The notes beneath the pieces are model-generated. The model was given only the letters and a program-made list of their open reading frames with translations. It did not search any database and had not been told where the DNA came from. Shown here in pieces: positions 1-7,400 of a stretch of 53,563 nt of DNA. This stretch comes from Candidatus Methanoperedens sp. (lineage in GTDB: Archaea > Halobacteriota > Methanosarcinia > Methanosarcinales > Methanoperedenaceae): NCBI GenBank assembly GCA_028717345.1, contig JAQUNZ010000008.1, forward strand, positions 1 through 53,563, written 5' to 3'. The translations under genes were made by a program, and so were the position numbers. Within the stretch, counting starts at the first letter, position 1. The number at the start of each line of letters is the position of its first letter.

Positions 1-972
1 AATGGGCACAGTAACTCCTGAATCGATGATTCCGCGGGCGACCTCATCGCATTTTGTAATGCCTCCGAAAATATTGATCAGGATCGACCTCACTTTAATG
101 TTGGAAGATACAAGCCTCAGCGCTAATTTCATTTGCTCTTCATTCGCCCCAGCCCTCACATCCATAAAATTCGCAGCCTCACCGCCGTAGTGCTTTATCA
201 TATCAAGAGTCGCCATTGCAAGTCCTGCGCCATTTACAATGCACCCGATATCCCCGTCAAGACCTACATAGCTCATCCCGTTCTTCCTTGCAGTCGCGGT
301 GGGGATGTCATCATCCTCTTCCGTGAAAGTTTGCCTGAAATGGGCATTTTCGTCAATATTCATTTTTGCATCAAGCGCGATAAAACCATTTCCTGTCAGG
401 GCTAACGGGTTGATCTCTGCAAGAGTGCAATCATGATCAGTAAATACCCTGTACAATTTTCGAATTATGTCCATTATTTGCGCTTCCCCACCCCTATTCA
501 GGAAGTATGCGAGCTCTCTTGCCTGGTAATCATGCAGTCCTGTGAGGGGATTGATGTGCATCTTTTTTATCTTTTCGGGAGATACCCCTGCAATCTCCTC
601 AATATCCACACCGCCTTCCGGGCTTGCCATTATTATGGGACAGCGCGCTTTGCGGTCGATGGTTATTCCAAGGTACATCTCTTTTTCCGGTCTTATGTAC
701 TCCTCGACAAGGAGCTTTTTTACCCTGAGTCCTTTTATGGACAAACCCAGGATGTGCCGCGCGTACTGTTCCGCATCCTGCTGGGTTTCCGCTGTCAGTA
801 TTCCTCCGGCTTTCCCGCGCCCGCCTGATGCGACCTGGGCTTTAAGTACGGCATGTCCGATCTTACCGGCGAGTTTTCCTGCTTCGATTGCATCTGTTGC
901 CAGGAAACTTCGCGGAACAGGTATTCCGTATCGTGAAAAAATCTCCTTTGCGGCATATTCATATAGTATCAT
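1..972 (-). CDS. sucC: Succinyl-CoA synthetase (ADP-forming) beta subunit, 3'-truncated by window edge
   Basis: This is the nucleotide-binding beta subunit of succinate-CoA ligase, which couples succinyl-CoA cleavage to ATP formation. The reverse strand reads without a stop for 324 codons from the ATG at 972 to the window edge, so the C-terminus is missing. The start reads MILYEYAAKEIFSRYGIPVP, the usual SucC ATP-grasp opening, and a GGGG Shine-Dalgarno lies about 6 nt upstream. Further in, VLKAQVASGGRGKAGG is the ATP-grasp glycine-rich segment, ALTGNGFIALDAK precedes the metal-binding region, and INIFGGITKCDEVARGI near the truncation is the conserved phosphate-loop region of the CoA-ligase domain. 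It is divergent from argF with about 100 bp between the starts. The alpha subunit would be expected beyond the left edge. Identity is confident; only completeness is limited. Confidence 0.93.
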   Translation of the reverse strand, partial: MILYEYAAKEIFSRYGIPVPRSFLATDAIEAGKLAGKIGHAVLKAQVASGGRGKAGGILTAETQQDAEQYARHILGLSIKGLRVKKLLVEEYIRPEKEMYLGITIDRKARCPIIMASPEGGVDIEEIAGVSPEKIKKMHINPLTGLHDYQARELAYFLNRGGEAQIMDIIRKLYRVFTDHDCTLAEINPLALTGNGFIALDAKMNIDENAHFRQTFTEEDDDIPTATARKNGMSYVGLDGDIGCIVNGAGLAMATLDMIKHYGGEAANFMDVRAGANEEQMKLALRLVSSNIKVRSILINIFGGITKCDEVARGIIDSGVTVPI

Positions 973-1027
973 GATATCCCCTTTTCATATATCTCCAATA
1001 TCTTATTATGGCTTTATGGAAAAGTAA

Positions 1028-1035
1028 TTTAAATA
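1028..1035 (+). promoter_or_regulatory. TATA box for argF
   Basis: TTTAAATA lies about 40 nt upstream of the argF start, which places transcription initiation near 1055-1060 and leaves a short leader holding the GGAG ribosome site at 1061-1064. It is assigned by pattern only. Confidence 0.45.
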
Positions 1036-1074
1036 GGTATCTACATCAGTAGCATTAAATGGAGTATCCTGATT

Positions 1075-1986
1075 TTGCCATCGCATCTATTATCCATCAC
1101 AGATCTATCATATGAGGATATCATTAGCCTGCTTGATACTGCATCCGACATGAAGGGAAAAAGAACGAGAGGGAAAGCCTCCAGTTCATTGAAGAATAAA
1201 ACTCTTGCAATGCTGTTTGAAAAATCTTCAACACGCACCCGGCTGTCATTCGAAGTTGCGATGACAGAGCTTGGCGGTCATGCGATATACCTGAATTATA
1301 AGGATATACAGCTCGGGCGCGGGGAATCCGTAGCTGATACCGCCCGCGTCATGTCGCGCTATGTCCATGCCATTATGGGACGCGTCTACAAACACGAGAC
1401 TCTTACTGAACTGGCGAAATATGCAACTGTGCCCATAATCAACGGGCTCTCAGACCTTGAGCATCCGTGTCAGCTCCTTGCAGACCTTCTTACGATACGC
1501 GAGTACAAAGGTAAATTCAAAGGGCTTAATTTTTCGTGGATAGGGGACGGCAATAACGTGTGTAATTCAGCTATTCTTGCGTGCGCGCTCACGGGTATGA
1601 AAATAACGGTCGCCTGCCCTGAAGGGTACGAGCCGAACTATGATGTCGTTTTGAAAGCAAAGGAACTTGGCGCCGTGGTTAATGTCATTCGCGACCCCAT
1701 GAAAGCCGCTAAAAATGCGGATATTCTTTCCACTGATGTCTGGGTATCCATGGGCGACGAGGAGGAGTACGACCAGAGGCTTCACGACTTCAGACCATAC
1801 CAGATCAACAGCAAGCTTTTAGAACAAGCCAGGCATGATGTGATGGTGCTTCACTGCCTTCCAGCCCACAGGGGCGAGGAGATCAGCGCAGACGTTGTCG
1901 ATGGTCCGAACTCGGCAGTGTTCGACCAGGCTGAGAACAGGCTGCATGTCCAGAAAGCGCTGCTTCTGAAATTGCTGTCAACATAA
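1075..1986 (+). CDS. argF: Ornithine carbamoyltransferase
   Basis: The enzyme transfers the carbamoyl group from carbamoyl phosphate to ornithine to give citrulline, in cytosolic arginine synthesis. The 303-residue length matches the family. The carbamoyl-phosphate motif STRTR is at residues 52-56, HPCQ at about 130-133, and the ornithine-side HCLPAHRGEE begins near residue 260. The start is TTG: GGAG at 1061-1064 sits 10 nt upstream, and the nearest ATG (1059) is in another frame. The protein therefore begins MPSHLLSITDLSYEDI, typical of archaeal ArgF. It is followed after about 65 bp by tRNA-Leu. HCLPAH together with ornithine-type spacing favours OTC over aspartate carbamoyltransferase. 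Confidence 0.96.
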   Translation: MPSHLLSITDLSYEDIISLLDTASDMKGKRTRGKASSSLKNKTLAMLFEKSSTRTRLSFEVAMTELGGHAIYLNYKDIQLGRGESVADTARVMSRYVHAIMGRVYKHETLTELAKYATVPIINGLSDLEHPCQLLADLLTIREYKGKFKGLNFSWIGDGNNVCNSAILACALTGMKITVACPEGYEPNYDVVLKAKELGAVVNVIRDPMKAAKNADILSTDVWVSMGDEEEYDQRLHDFRPYQINSKLLEQARHDVMVLHCLPAHRGEEISADVVDGPNSAVFDQAENRLHVQKALLLKLLST

Positions 1987-2052
1987 CATAAGATTTATAC
2001 CAGGAAGACGTGAAAAGACAAAAAAATAACTGATCGTTAATTACACCAATTT

Positions 2053-2137
2053 GCGAGGGTCGCCCAGTCCGGTCAAAGGCGTTAGCTTCAGGGGCTAATC
2101 CCGAAGGGGTTCGTGGGTTCAAATCCCATCCCTCGCA
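2053..2137 (+). tRNA. tRNA-Leu (anticodon CAG)
   Basis: A class II tRNA fold can be drawn by hand. The acceptor arms GCGAGGG and CCCTCGC pair fully, with discriminator A at 2137. The anticodon stem TTAGC/GCTAA (2082-2086 and 2094-2098) encloses the loop TTCAGGG with anticodon CAG at 2089-2091. A long variable arm CCC-GAA-GGG follows, and the T-arm GTGGG-TTCAAAT-CCCAT is standard. The CCA end is not encoded and no intron is seen. The long variable arm plus the CAG anticodon make leucine secure. The gene sits at the left border of the motif-bracketed island. Confidence 0.95.
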
Positions 2138-2159
2138 TTATGTGGAATATGGACAGCTT

Positions 2160-2210
2160 TGCACTTAAAGTTACACTTGCACCTAAAGTCATGAAGTTGC
2201 ATCTAAAATA
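2160..2210 (+). repeat. Left array of three 13-bp TGCACCTAAAGTC-like motifs
   Basis: Three variants of one 13-mer lie in direct orientation: TGCACTTAAAGTT at 2160, TGCACCTAAAGTC at 2178 and TGCATCTAAAATA at 2198, spaced 18 and 20 nt, roughly two helical turns. Related copies occur again at 3791-3848, on the far side of a three-gene AT-rich block. A small palindrome TTTATC-AGATAT-GATAAA follows at 2214-2231. Regularly spaced short repeats at both ends of a block resemble transposase-binding-site arrays such as those of IS21 or Tn7-type ends, but no transposase is present. Confidence 0.6.
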
Positions 2211-2414
2211 AAGTTTATCAGATATGATAAAAGCAAAGCTTGGCGATTGACTAAGGTCTAAGAATCCTATCGCAAAGAGAAGAGTTATTATGCAAGCTGA
2301 TACACAAGTGGTATGAATTGAGGAGAGACCCAACTTCTATATAAAATCAGATATAACAATCAATGAAAAATCATAATCGATTATTTTTCTGGCGGTATCC
2401 TTTCCTAGAAATTT

Positions 2415-2768
2415 TTAAACAAGTGTTTTTAATTTAGGAAAATCAATACTGAATAGTTTTAGAAATTCTGCATCAGTTAATACATTTGACATCTCAGGAT
2501 GATATCTTGCAATTTGACTGTAATTTTCTAATCTTTTATATGAAGTAAACACCTCGCTAGACATTTTTTTGCTATAGTGTTTCCTTCGTTCGTCATGGTT
2601 GTTGATTATTGTTTTCCCTTTTCTTGCAATATAAGCATCCCCAAAATGAAGTGCAGAATAATATAAAACAACAAATTTCCAATCAATAAATTCTGAGCTA
2701 TTTCCCAGAGTATTTAAAAATTGTTCGTTGTGTTCCCCTTGCAATTTATGTTGCATTTCATTTGCCAA
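2415..2768 (-). CDS. Small HEPN-like protein of unknown function
   Basis: This 117-residue protein is predicted to be all helical. The segments WKFVVLYYSALHFGDAYIA, then HDERRKHY, then YKRLENYSQIARY follow the pattern of small HEPN-fold proteins: a tryptophan and tyrosine-rich helix, a central H..R segment, and a final L...S..ARY helix. The canonical HEPN RNase motif R-x4-6-H is not evident, so RNase activity is not claimed. It is the last gene of a three-gene minus-strand run, 21 bp after the 154-aa protein. The AT-rich codon use differs from the flanking argF and flavodoxin genes and suggests acquisition. Toxin, antitoxin-partner or nucleic-acid-processing roles are possible, but none is shown. 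Confidence 0.6.
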   Translation of the reverse strand: MANEMQHKLQGEHNEQFLNTLGNSSEFIDWKFVVLYYSALHFGDAYIARKGKTIINNHDERRKHYSKKMSSEVFTSYKRLENYSQIARYHPEMSNVLTDAEFLKLFSIDFPKLKTLV

Positions 2769-2789
2769 TGCAATATACCTCCATTAATT

Positions 2790-3254
2790 TCATATAGGCA
2801 ACACAAGAAAATCAATATCGGTCTTTAATTTTCTTAATAGATTATATTCGATTCGGAAAATTTTCGCTTCAATTTCTCGATTCATTTCTGATAATCTGAT
2901 TATTATAGTAGGGGTCTCAAGTTCCTCTAACTCGATTTCACCTACAAGAGGAATACGTTTAATTTTGGCAAGTGACTCTTCCAACACGCTCCTATCATTC
3001 ATATTTAGTTTATTCATAAACTTTTTCAAAGGATTAGAAGTTTCAACTGTTCGAATTGGTATATCTGTTTTATGAAGGCAAAGATATTCCTTTAATTCAT
3101 GCGCCTGTATTGGATTATAATATAAGCAAAGTGGATTCGCCGATGGAGAAACTACCCTAAATTCTTGAACAATGTTCTGCGGCCCAACAGATGTTTTAAA
3201 GGATGGTCTAAAAGACGACTCTCCGGGACTTTTAAACAAAGGACGATATTTCAT
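2790..3254 (-). CDS. Hypothetical 154-aa protein in AT-rich island
   Basis: I do not recognise this family. The N-terminal 30 residues are basic and poor in structure (KYRPLFKSPGESSFRPSFK). The C-terminal half is an alternating strand/helix pattern ending REIEAKIFRIEYNLLRKL-TDIDFLVLPI. It starts 1 bp after the stop of the upstream 112-aa gene and runs into the HEPN-like gene, so the three are probably one transcript. The low-GC composition matches those neighbours and not the chromosome around it. A partner role for the HEPN-like protein is inference from adjacency alone. Confidence 0.55.
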   Translation of the reverse strand: MKYRPLFKSPGESSFRPSFKTSVGPQNIVQEFRVVSPSANPLCLYYNPIQAHELKEYLCLHKTDIPIRTVETSNPLKKFMNKLNMNDRSVLEESLAKIKRIPLVGEIELEELETPTIIIRLSEMNREIEAKIFRIEYNLLRKLKTDIDFLVLPI

Positions 3255-3255
3255 A

Positions 3256-3594
3256 TCACTTCTCTTGTTCCTTAATATCTCTAACTTCTACAGACGCTTT
3301 TTTCACACTTGGTTTCTTTTCAATATCTTTAACAACTTCAGACAATACAGTTACTATTTCATTTAATGCAGAATTAGGCACGATTATGTCTGCTTTTATA
3401 ACCTTCTCTGTATTCACAGGTTCACTATTACTACCAGTAATATTTAGGTAATGATTGAGACATATAATCCTAGTAACATGTTCGTCTGTTGTTATATTTA
3501 CGCCGTCTATATATATCTCTTTCCAATCTGGGCTTCTCACAGTTTTGATTTTTGAACTTTTTTCTGTGATGGTTTTCTTAGCCAACTTAGCCAT
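3256..3594 (-). CDS. Hypothetical 112-aa protein, first gene of AT-rich island
   Basis: The protein opens with a lysine-rich stretch (MAKLAKKTITEKSSKIKT). Its core reads as short strands (EIYIDGVNITTDE, TRIICLNHYLNI, KADIIVPNSALNEIVTVLSEVV) and its tail is charged and helical. The arrangement faintly recalls small DUF3467-type proteins, but this is only an impression. The start ATG at 3594 is preceded by TAAGGAGG, a strong Shine-Dalgarno in the first gene of the three-gene operon. No homologue is recognised with confidence, so function is unassigned. Confidence 0.55.
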   Translation of the reverse strand: MAKLAKKTITEKSSKIKTVRSPDWKEIYIDGVNITTDEHVTRIICLNHYLNITGSNSEPVNTEKVIKADIIVPNSALNEIVTVLSEVVKDIEKKPSVKKASVEVRDIKEQEK

Positions 3595-3790
3595 CGTAAA
3601 TCCTCCTTAAAAAACTAAACCAATATTTACAAAGAGAACTTAATCTCTATAAATAGGTTTCCAATTTTTGTTTAGGATTGATGATTCCTCTAGAAATACT
3701 TTTGTTTTTAGACAGTTATGTTCTGCTCTAACTATGACTACCAAACGAGTGGTGTCTTTATCACACTTTGCATATGAAGTGTCATTTGCT

Positions 3791-3848
3791 TGAACCTAAA
3801 GTCAACCGTTTGCACCTTAAGTCGCTCCAAAACGGTACTTTAGATGCA
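3791..3848 (+). repeat. Right array of the 13-bp motif, two direct and one inverted copy
   Basis: TGAACCTAAAGTC (3791) and TGCACCTTAAGTC (3811) are direct copies 20 nt apart. TACTTTAGATGCA (3836-3848) is an inverted copy, reading TGCATCTAAAGTA on the other strand. They match the left array at 2160-2210 on the far side of the island. Just upstream, ACACTT-tgcatatg-AAGTGT (3763-3782) is a hairpin-forming inverted repeat. The rest of 3595-3955 holds no gene, only a T-rich stretch and the flavodoxin promoter. Confidence 0.6.
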
Positions 3849-3868
3849 AAGCTAAAATGGACGAAAGG

Positions 3869-3877
3869 CTTAAATAA
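3869..3877 (+). promoter_or_regulatory. TATA box for the flavodoxin gene
   Basis: CTTAAATAA, within a longer AAATAAAATAAAT run, lies 20 bp right of the motif array and would start transcription near 3897. This is consistent with translation from the ATG at 3956 and also with the two upstream in-frame ATGs. Confidence 0.4.
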
Positions 3878-3955
3878 AATAAATCGTGTGATTAATAATG
3901 ATGATATTGGTTTTTCGAAATGGAAAATCCTCTCTCAAAAGGAATGGGAAAAAAC

Positions 3956-4390
3956 ATGCCAAAAATAATAGTTGTGTATCTCAGTACATCTGGAAACACC
4001 AAAGCGATGGCTGATGCCATTGTGGAAGGCGCAAGATCAAGAAATGTAGAAGCCAGCGCCATGAATTTTCATGAGGCTAAAATGGAAGACCTGAAATCCG
4101 CTGATGCCATTGCCCTTGGCTCATCCACCTTCCATTACAAGATGCTTCCCCCAATGGAAAAATTCCTCGACACTATCGCAAAGGCGAAAGTGAAAGCAAA
4201 AGTCGGTGCAGCGTTTGGCTCTTATGGATGGAGCGGAGAGGCGCCTGTATTGATAGCTGAGCAAATGCGTAAAATTGGTATGAACGTGATAGATCCCGTA
4301 CTGCGTATCCAGTATGCTCCAGCGGAAAAAGATCTTGAGGAATGCAAGAGGCTTGGAAAGGATCTTGCCAATAAGATAAAGCCCAAATAA
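3956..4390 (+). CDS. Flavodoxin-like FMN protein
   Basis: This is a short-chain flavodoxin domain, an electron carrier that binds FMN in the cytosol. The chosen start gives 144 residues beginning MPKIIVVYLSTSGNTKAMA, where STSGNT at residues 10-15 is the FMN phosphate loop directly after the first beta strand. SSTFHYKMLPPMEKF and AFGSYGWSGEAP are the isoalloxazine-contact loops. In-frame ATGs at 3920 and 3944 would add 12 or 4 residues. The 3956 start was preferred because it sits directly at the first strand, although AAAAGGA at about 3938 could also serve 3944. Similar domains form the C-terminus of F420H2 oxidase (FprA), but here the domain stands alone. Confidence 0.88.
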   Translation: MPKIIVVYLSTSGNTKAMADAIVEGARSRNVEASAMNFHEAKMEDLKSADAIALGSSTFHYKMLPPMEKFLDTIAKAKVKAKVGAAFGSYGWSGEAPVLIAEQMRKIGMNVIDPVLRIQYAPAEKDLEECKRLGKDLANKIKPK

Positions 4391-4437
4391 GAATAGTTCC
4401 GCATATCCTCAGATTTGAATAAAATTTTTTAACTTTT

Positions 4438-7400
4438 TTAGGAATAAGTCTTATCAGGGTATGTGTGGCAGTAGTTACAATCATAGGTTTTTCCATAACC
4501 GTACTGGGCTGTGGCATTATTGTATAATCCTGTATCATGGCACGATGTGCAAATAGTGTTATTCACGACATTCTGCGCAGGGGTTCCTGTAATATTATGC
4601 CTGTCCCTGTCATTAATTGGGTCCTTCTGGTAGGAATGGCAGTCCTCACAGGCTTTCCTTGCTGCGATGTTCTTATGTCCTTTCGTATGGCAGTCCTCAC
4701 ATGCCAGTGAACCATGCGCGCTGCTGTTATACATGCTCTGGTTCACGAACTTTTCCGCTGCACCCAATGTGCTCATGTATGAATAAGAGTAGTGGCAGCC
4801 CGTGCATATCCCGGTTCCTGTGCTGACGTTATGCATGAACCCATCAATCCTGGTGCCGTTGGGCAGGAATGCGCCATGACATTCTTTGCATGTTGAGTCG
4901 CTATAATCAGGCGATAGTGTATGGTTGAAATAGCCGTTTTTACTATACGGTGCAAAGGAAGAATGGTTGCTGATCTCAGGCGGAACTGACATGTTCTCTC
5001 CTTGGAAGGTCAGCACCATATTGTTGTAGTTCATCGCACCACTTGTATATCCCTGATAGTGGCAGCCTGAGCACCAGTTGCTGTTGTTGGCGATCGAGGA
5101 ATTAATGATATTAAGACCGCTCCAGTTTGCAGGTCTTCCCAATGCGTTCTCGCTGTGCCTGCTATCACCGTGACAGTAGTTACACATGCTCTGCTGGCTG
5201 GTATTTGTCCAGTAGGTTTTAGTCAGGTTCCATCGGGAACCATTACTGATATCATCGCTGTGATGCATGGATGGTATTCCGGAAGCGTTCGAAAAGTTTG
5301 CTATACCGGTCTGGTGGCATAAGATGCAATTGGCAGCAGTTGAATTGCTGGTATTGAAGATCCCATCAGTCTGCAAGTATTTAACAGGATGAATGTCTTT
5401 GCCATCATTCATGTGGCATTCTTTGCAATTGACAGAATTGTTATGTTTGTTCTTTGTTCCTGTGGTTATACCACTGTAATTTGCTGTGCCACTGCTGCTA
5501 TTTAATCCATGGCAATTCAGGCAGTATGAACTGTTATAGACTGTGCCTGGCATGATCAAACTTCTTCCATGAAGCGTTTCACCTGTACTGTTATGGCACT
5601 GAACAAGACCGCATGAAGGATTGGATGCATTGTATCTGGCGCTGTGGTTGGATATGCTGCTGTTTGACGCATACATGAATGTCCTGTTAAACTCACCCGT
5701 ACCGTTCCTGTGACAGTATAAACAGTATGCATCGCTTCCTCTGGTCTTCCCAAAACTAAGCTGGCTTTTTCCGTAGTGATAAGCGCTGGTACTTCCTCCT
5801 GTAACCGATATGTTGTCGCCCGCAAATGAGCCCGTATCGTTATCATTATTCGGTAACAGCATGCCAGATACATTTTCATGGCATTCGATACACGAAGCAA
5901 TGTCGCTTGTCCTGTTACCCAGAGCCCTGATAGCTGTCCCGTTCTTGAAATGGTTGGAAATGATCGTTGCATTATACGCCCCTGCCCTGCTCCCGTTCGC
6001 AAGATGACAGTCAGTACAGATGAACGGCGTGGTCTTCCTGTCAGGATGCGTGTTACTAGGGACTACCGTTCCAGTTGAATTGTGGCACGCCCAGCAGCTT
6101 GCATTGATTCCGTATCCTGATGCGTTATTGACATTCATATTAGCATGAGTTGACCTGCTGAAGTTGCCGCCGTCGATGTAATGCATGCCTGTGACGTTCT
6201 GGGGACTGCTCGTGTTATGGCATCCAAGACATCCAGGTCCACCTGAACTGCCGCTTCCAAGAGCTGCTTTATGGAACGTGAAACCCCCCACAATAGCGTA
6301 ATTGCCGTGACAAGTGGGGCAGTTGCTGCTTGAGGTGTAAGTAGTGTGGTCTAATCCTCCTCCGGAGGCGTTCTTATTGCTGATGTTCGCCCTGCTACCC
6401 GGCAGTATCCCCCATTTTTGCATATTGGAACTGTTCCTGTGGCAGTAAACGCAGTCAGTGCTGTTGCTCGTGGTGCTCATCAGCCTGCCAGCCGTCCTGT
6501 TCGCGCCATAGTGCGAAACCGATGCATTTACAGGGCTACCCCCGCTAACTCCCATACTCGCATCGTAAGCATCTATCAGGCTGTTATTATGGCAATACGA
6601 ACAGTAAGTGTTTGTGTAGGAGGATGTATTCACATCAGTGTACGGTGAGAGTCCTGAAGGTATGTGGTCAGTAACATTCCCTGCACCGAACAGAGCGAAT
6701 GTATCGTTATGGCAGTCATAGCACTTTCTGGGCTTATTATAAACCGATGTGTTGTGTTCTTCCACAGGCTGGTCGCTCTCGTTCGCCCATGTGCCGTTCT
6801 TGGTACCATGGCATGCCCAGCACGGTCTGTTACTGGCATTGGCAGGTGTGGAAACCGCACCACTATTCAGGAAAGCGTGCATTCCCAAGTTCAATGCTGT
6901 AAAATTGACATTGTCCGCAGAACCTCCTGTATTGTGGCAGTTCGTACAGTTGACCCCACCCGATGTTCCCACAGCTACAGCATGCATGAAACTGGTTATG
7001 TTCTCACTACTGGCAGGCCCCCCATGACAGCTCTTGCACTTTGCATCGTTCTTTGCATAGGAACTGTGGTTGATATAAGCCGCACTGGTGCCTGTGATAT
7101 TGCCATAGGTCGCATTCCCGGTTATCTCAGGCGGTACTGTTCTGTTATCTTCATTGAATGTGCCAACCATTATATAATAATCCGGACTTCCCTGCCAGTG
7201 GCACTGCTGGCACCATGTTAAGGAAGATGAGATCGATCCGTTCACACGATTCCCCCCGCTGAATAGCGAGGGTCTTCCGAGGGCGCTTATTTTGTGCATC
7301 GTTTCGCCATGGCAGTATTTGCACCTCTGGATCTGTGATGTGTTCGTCCAGTATGGTCTTGTCTGGGTCCACTTGCTACCGTTTCTGATATCATCACTGT

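Noticed and set aside
2115-3900. tRNA-Leu as an attachment site for the 2.1-3.9 kb island
   Set aside because: No second copy of the tRNA 3' end (GGGTTCAAATCCCATCC) is found at the right border and no integrase is present.
5556-6002. Long antisense and other-frame open reading frames inside the cytochrome gene (also 6664-7221)
   Set aside because: They are shadows caused by the Cys/Thr/Asn-rich repeats of the real gene and show no protein-family features or ribosome sites.
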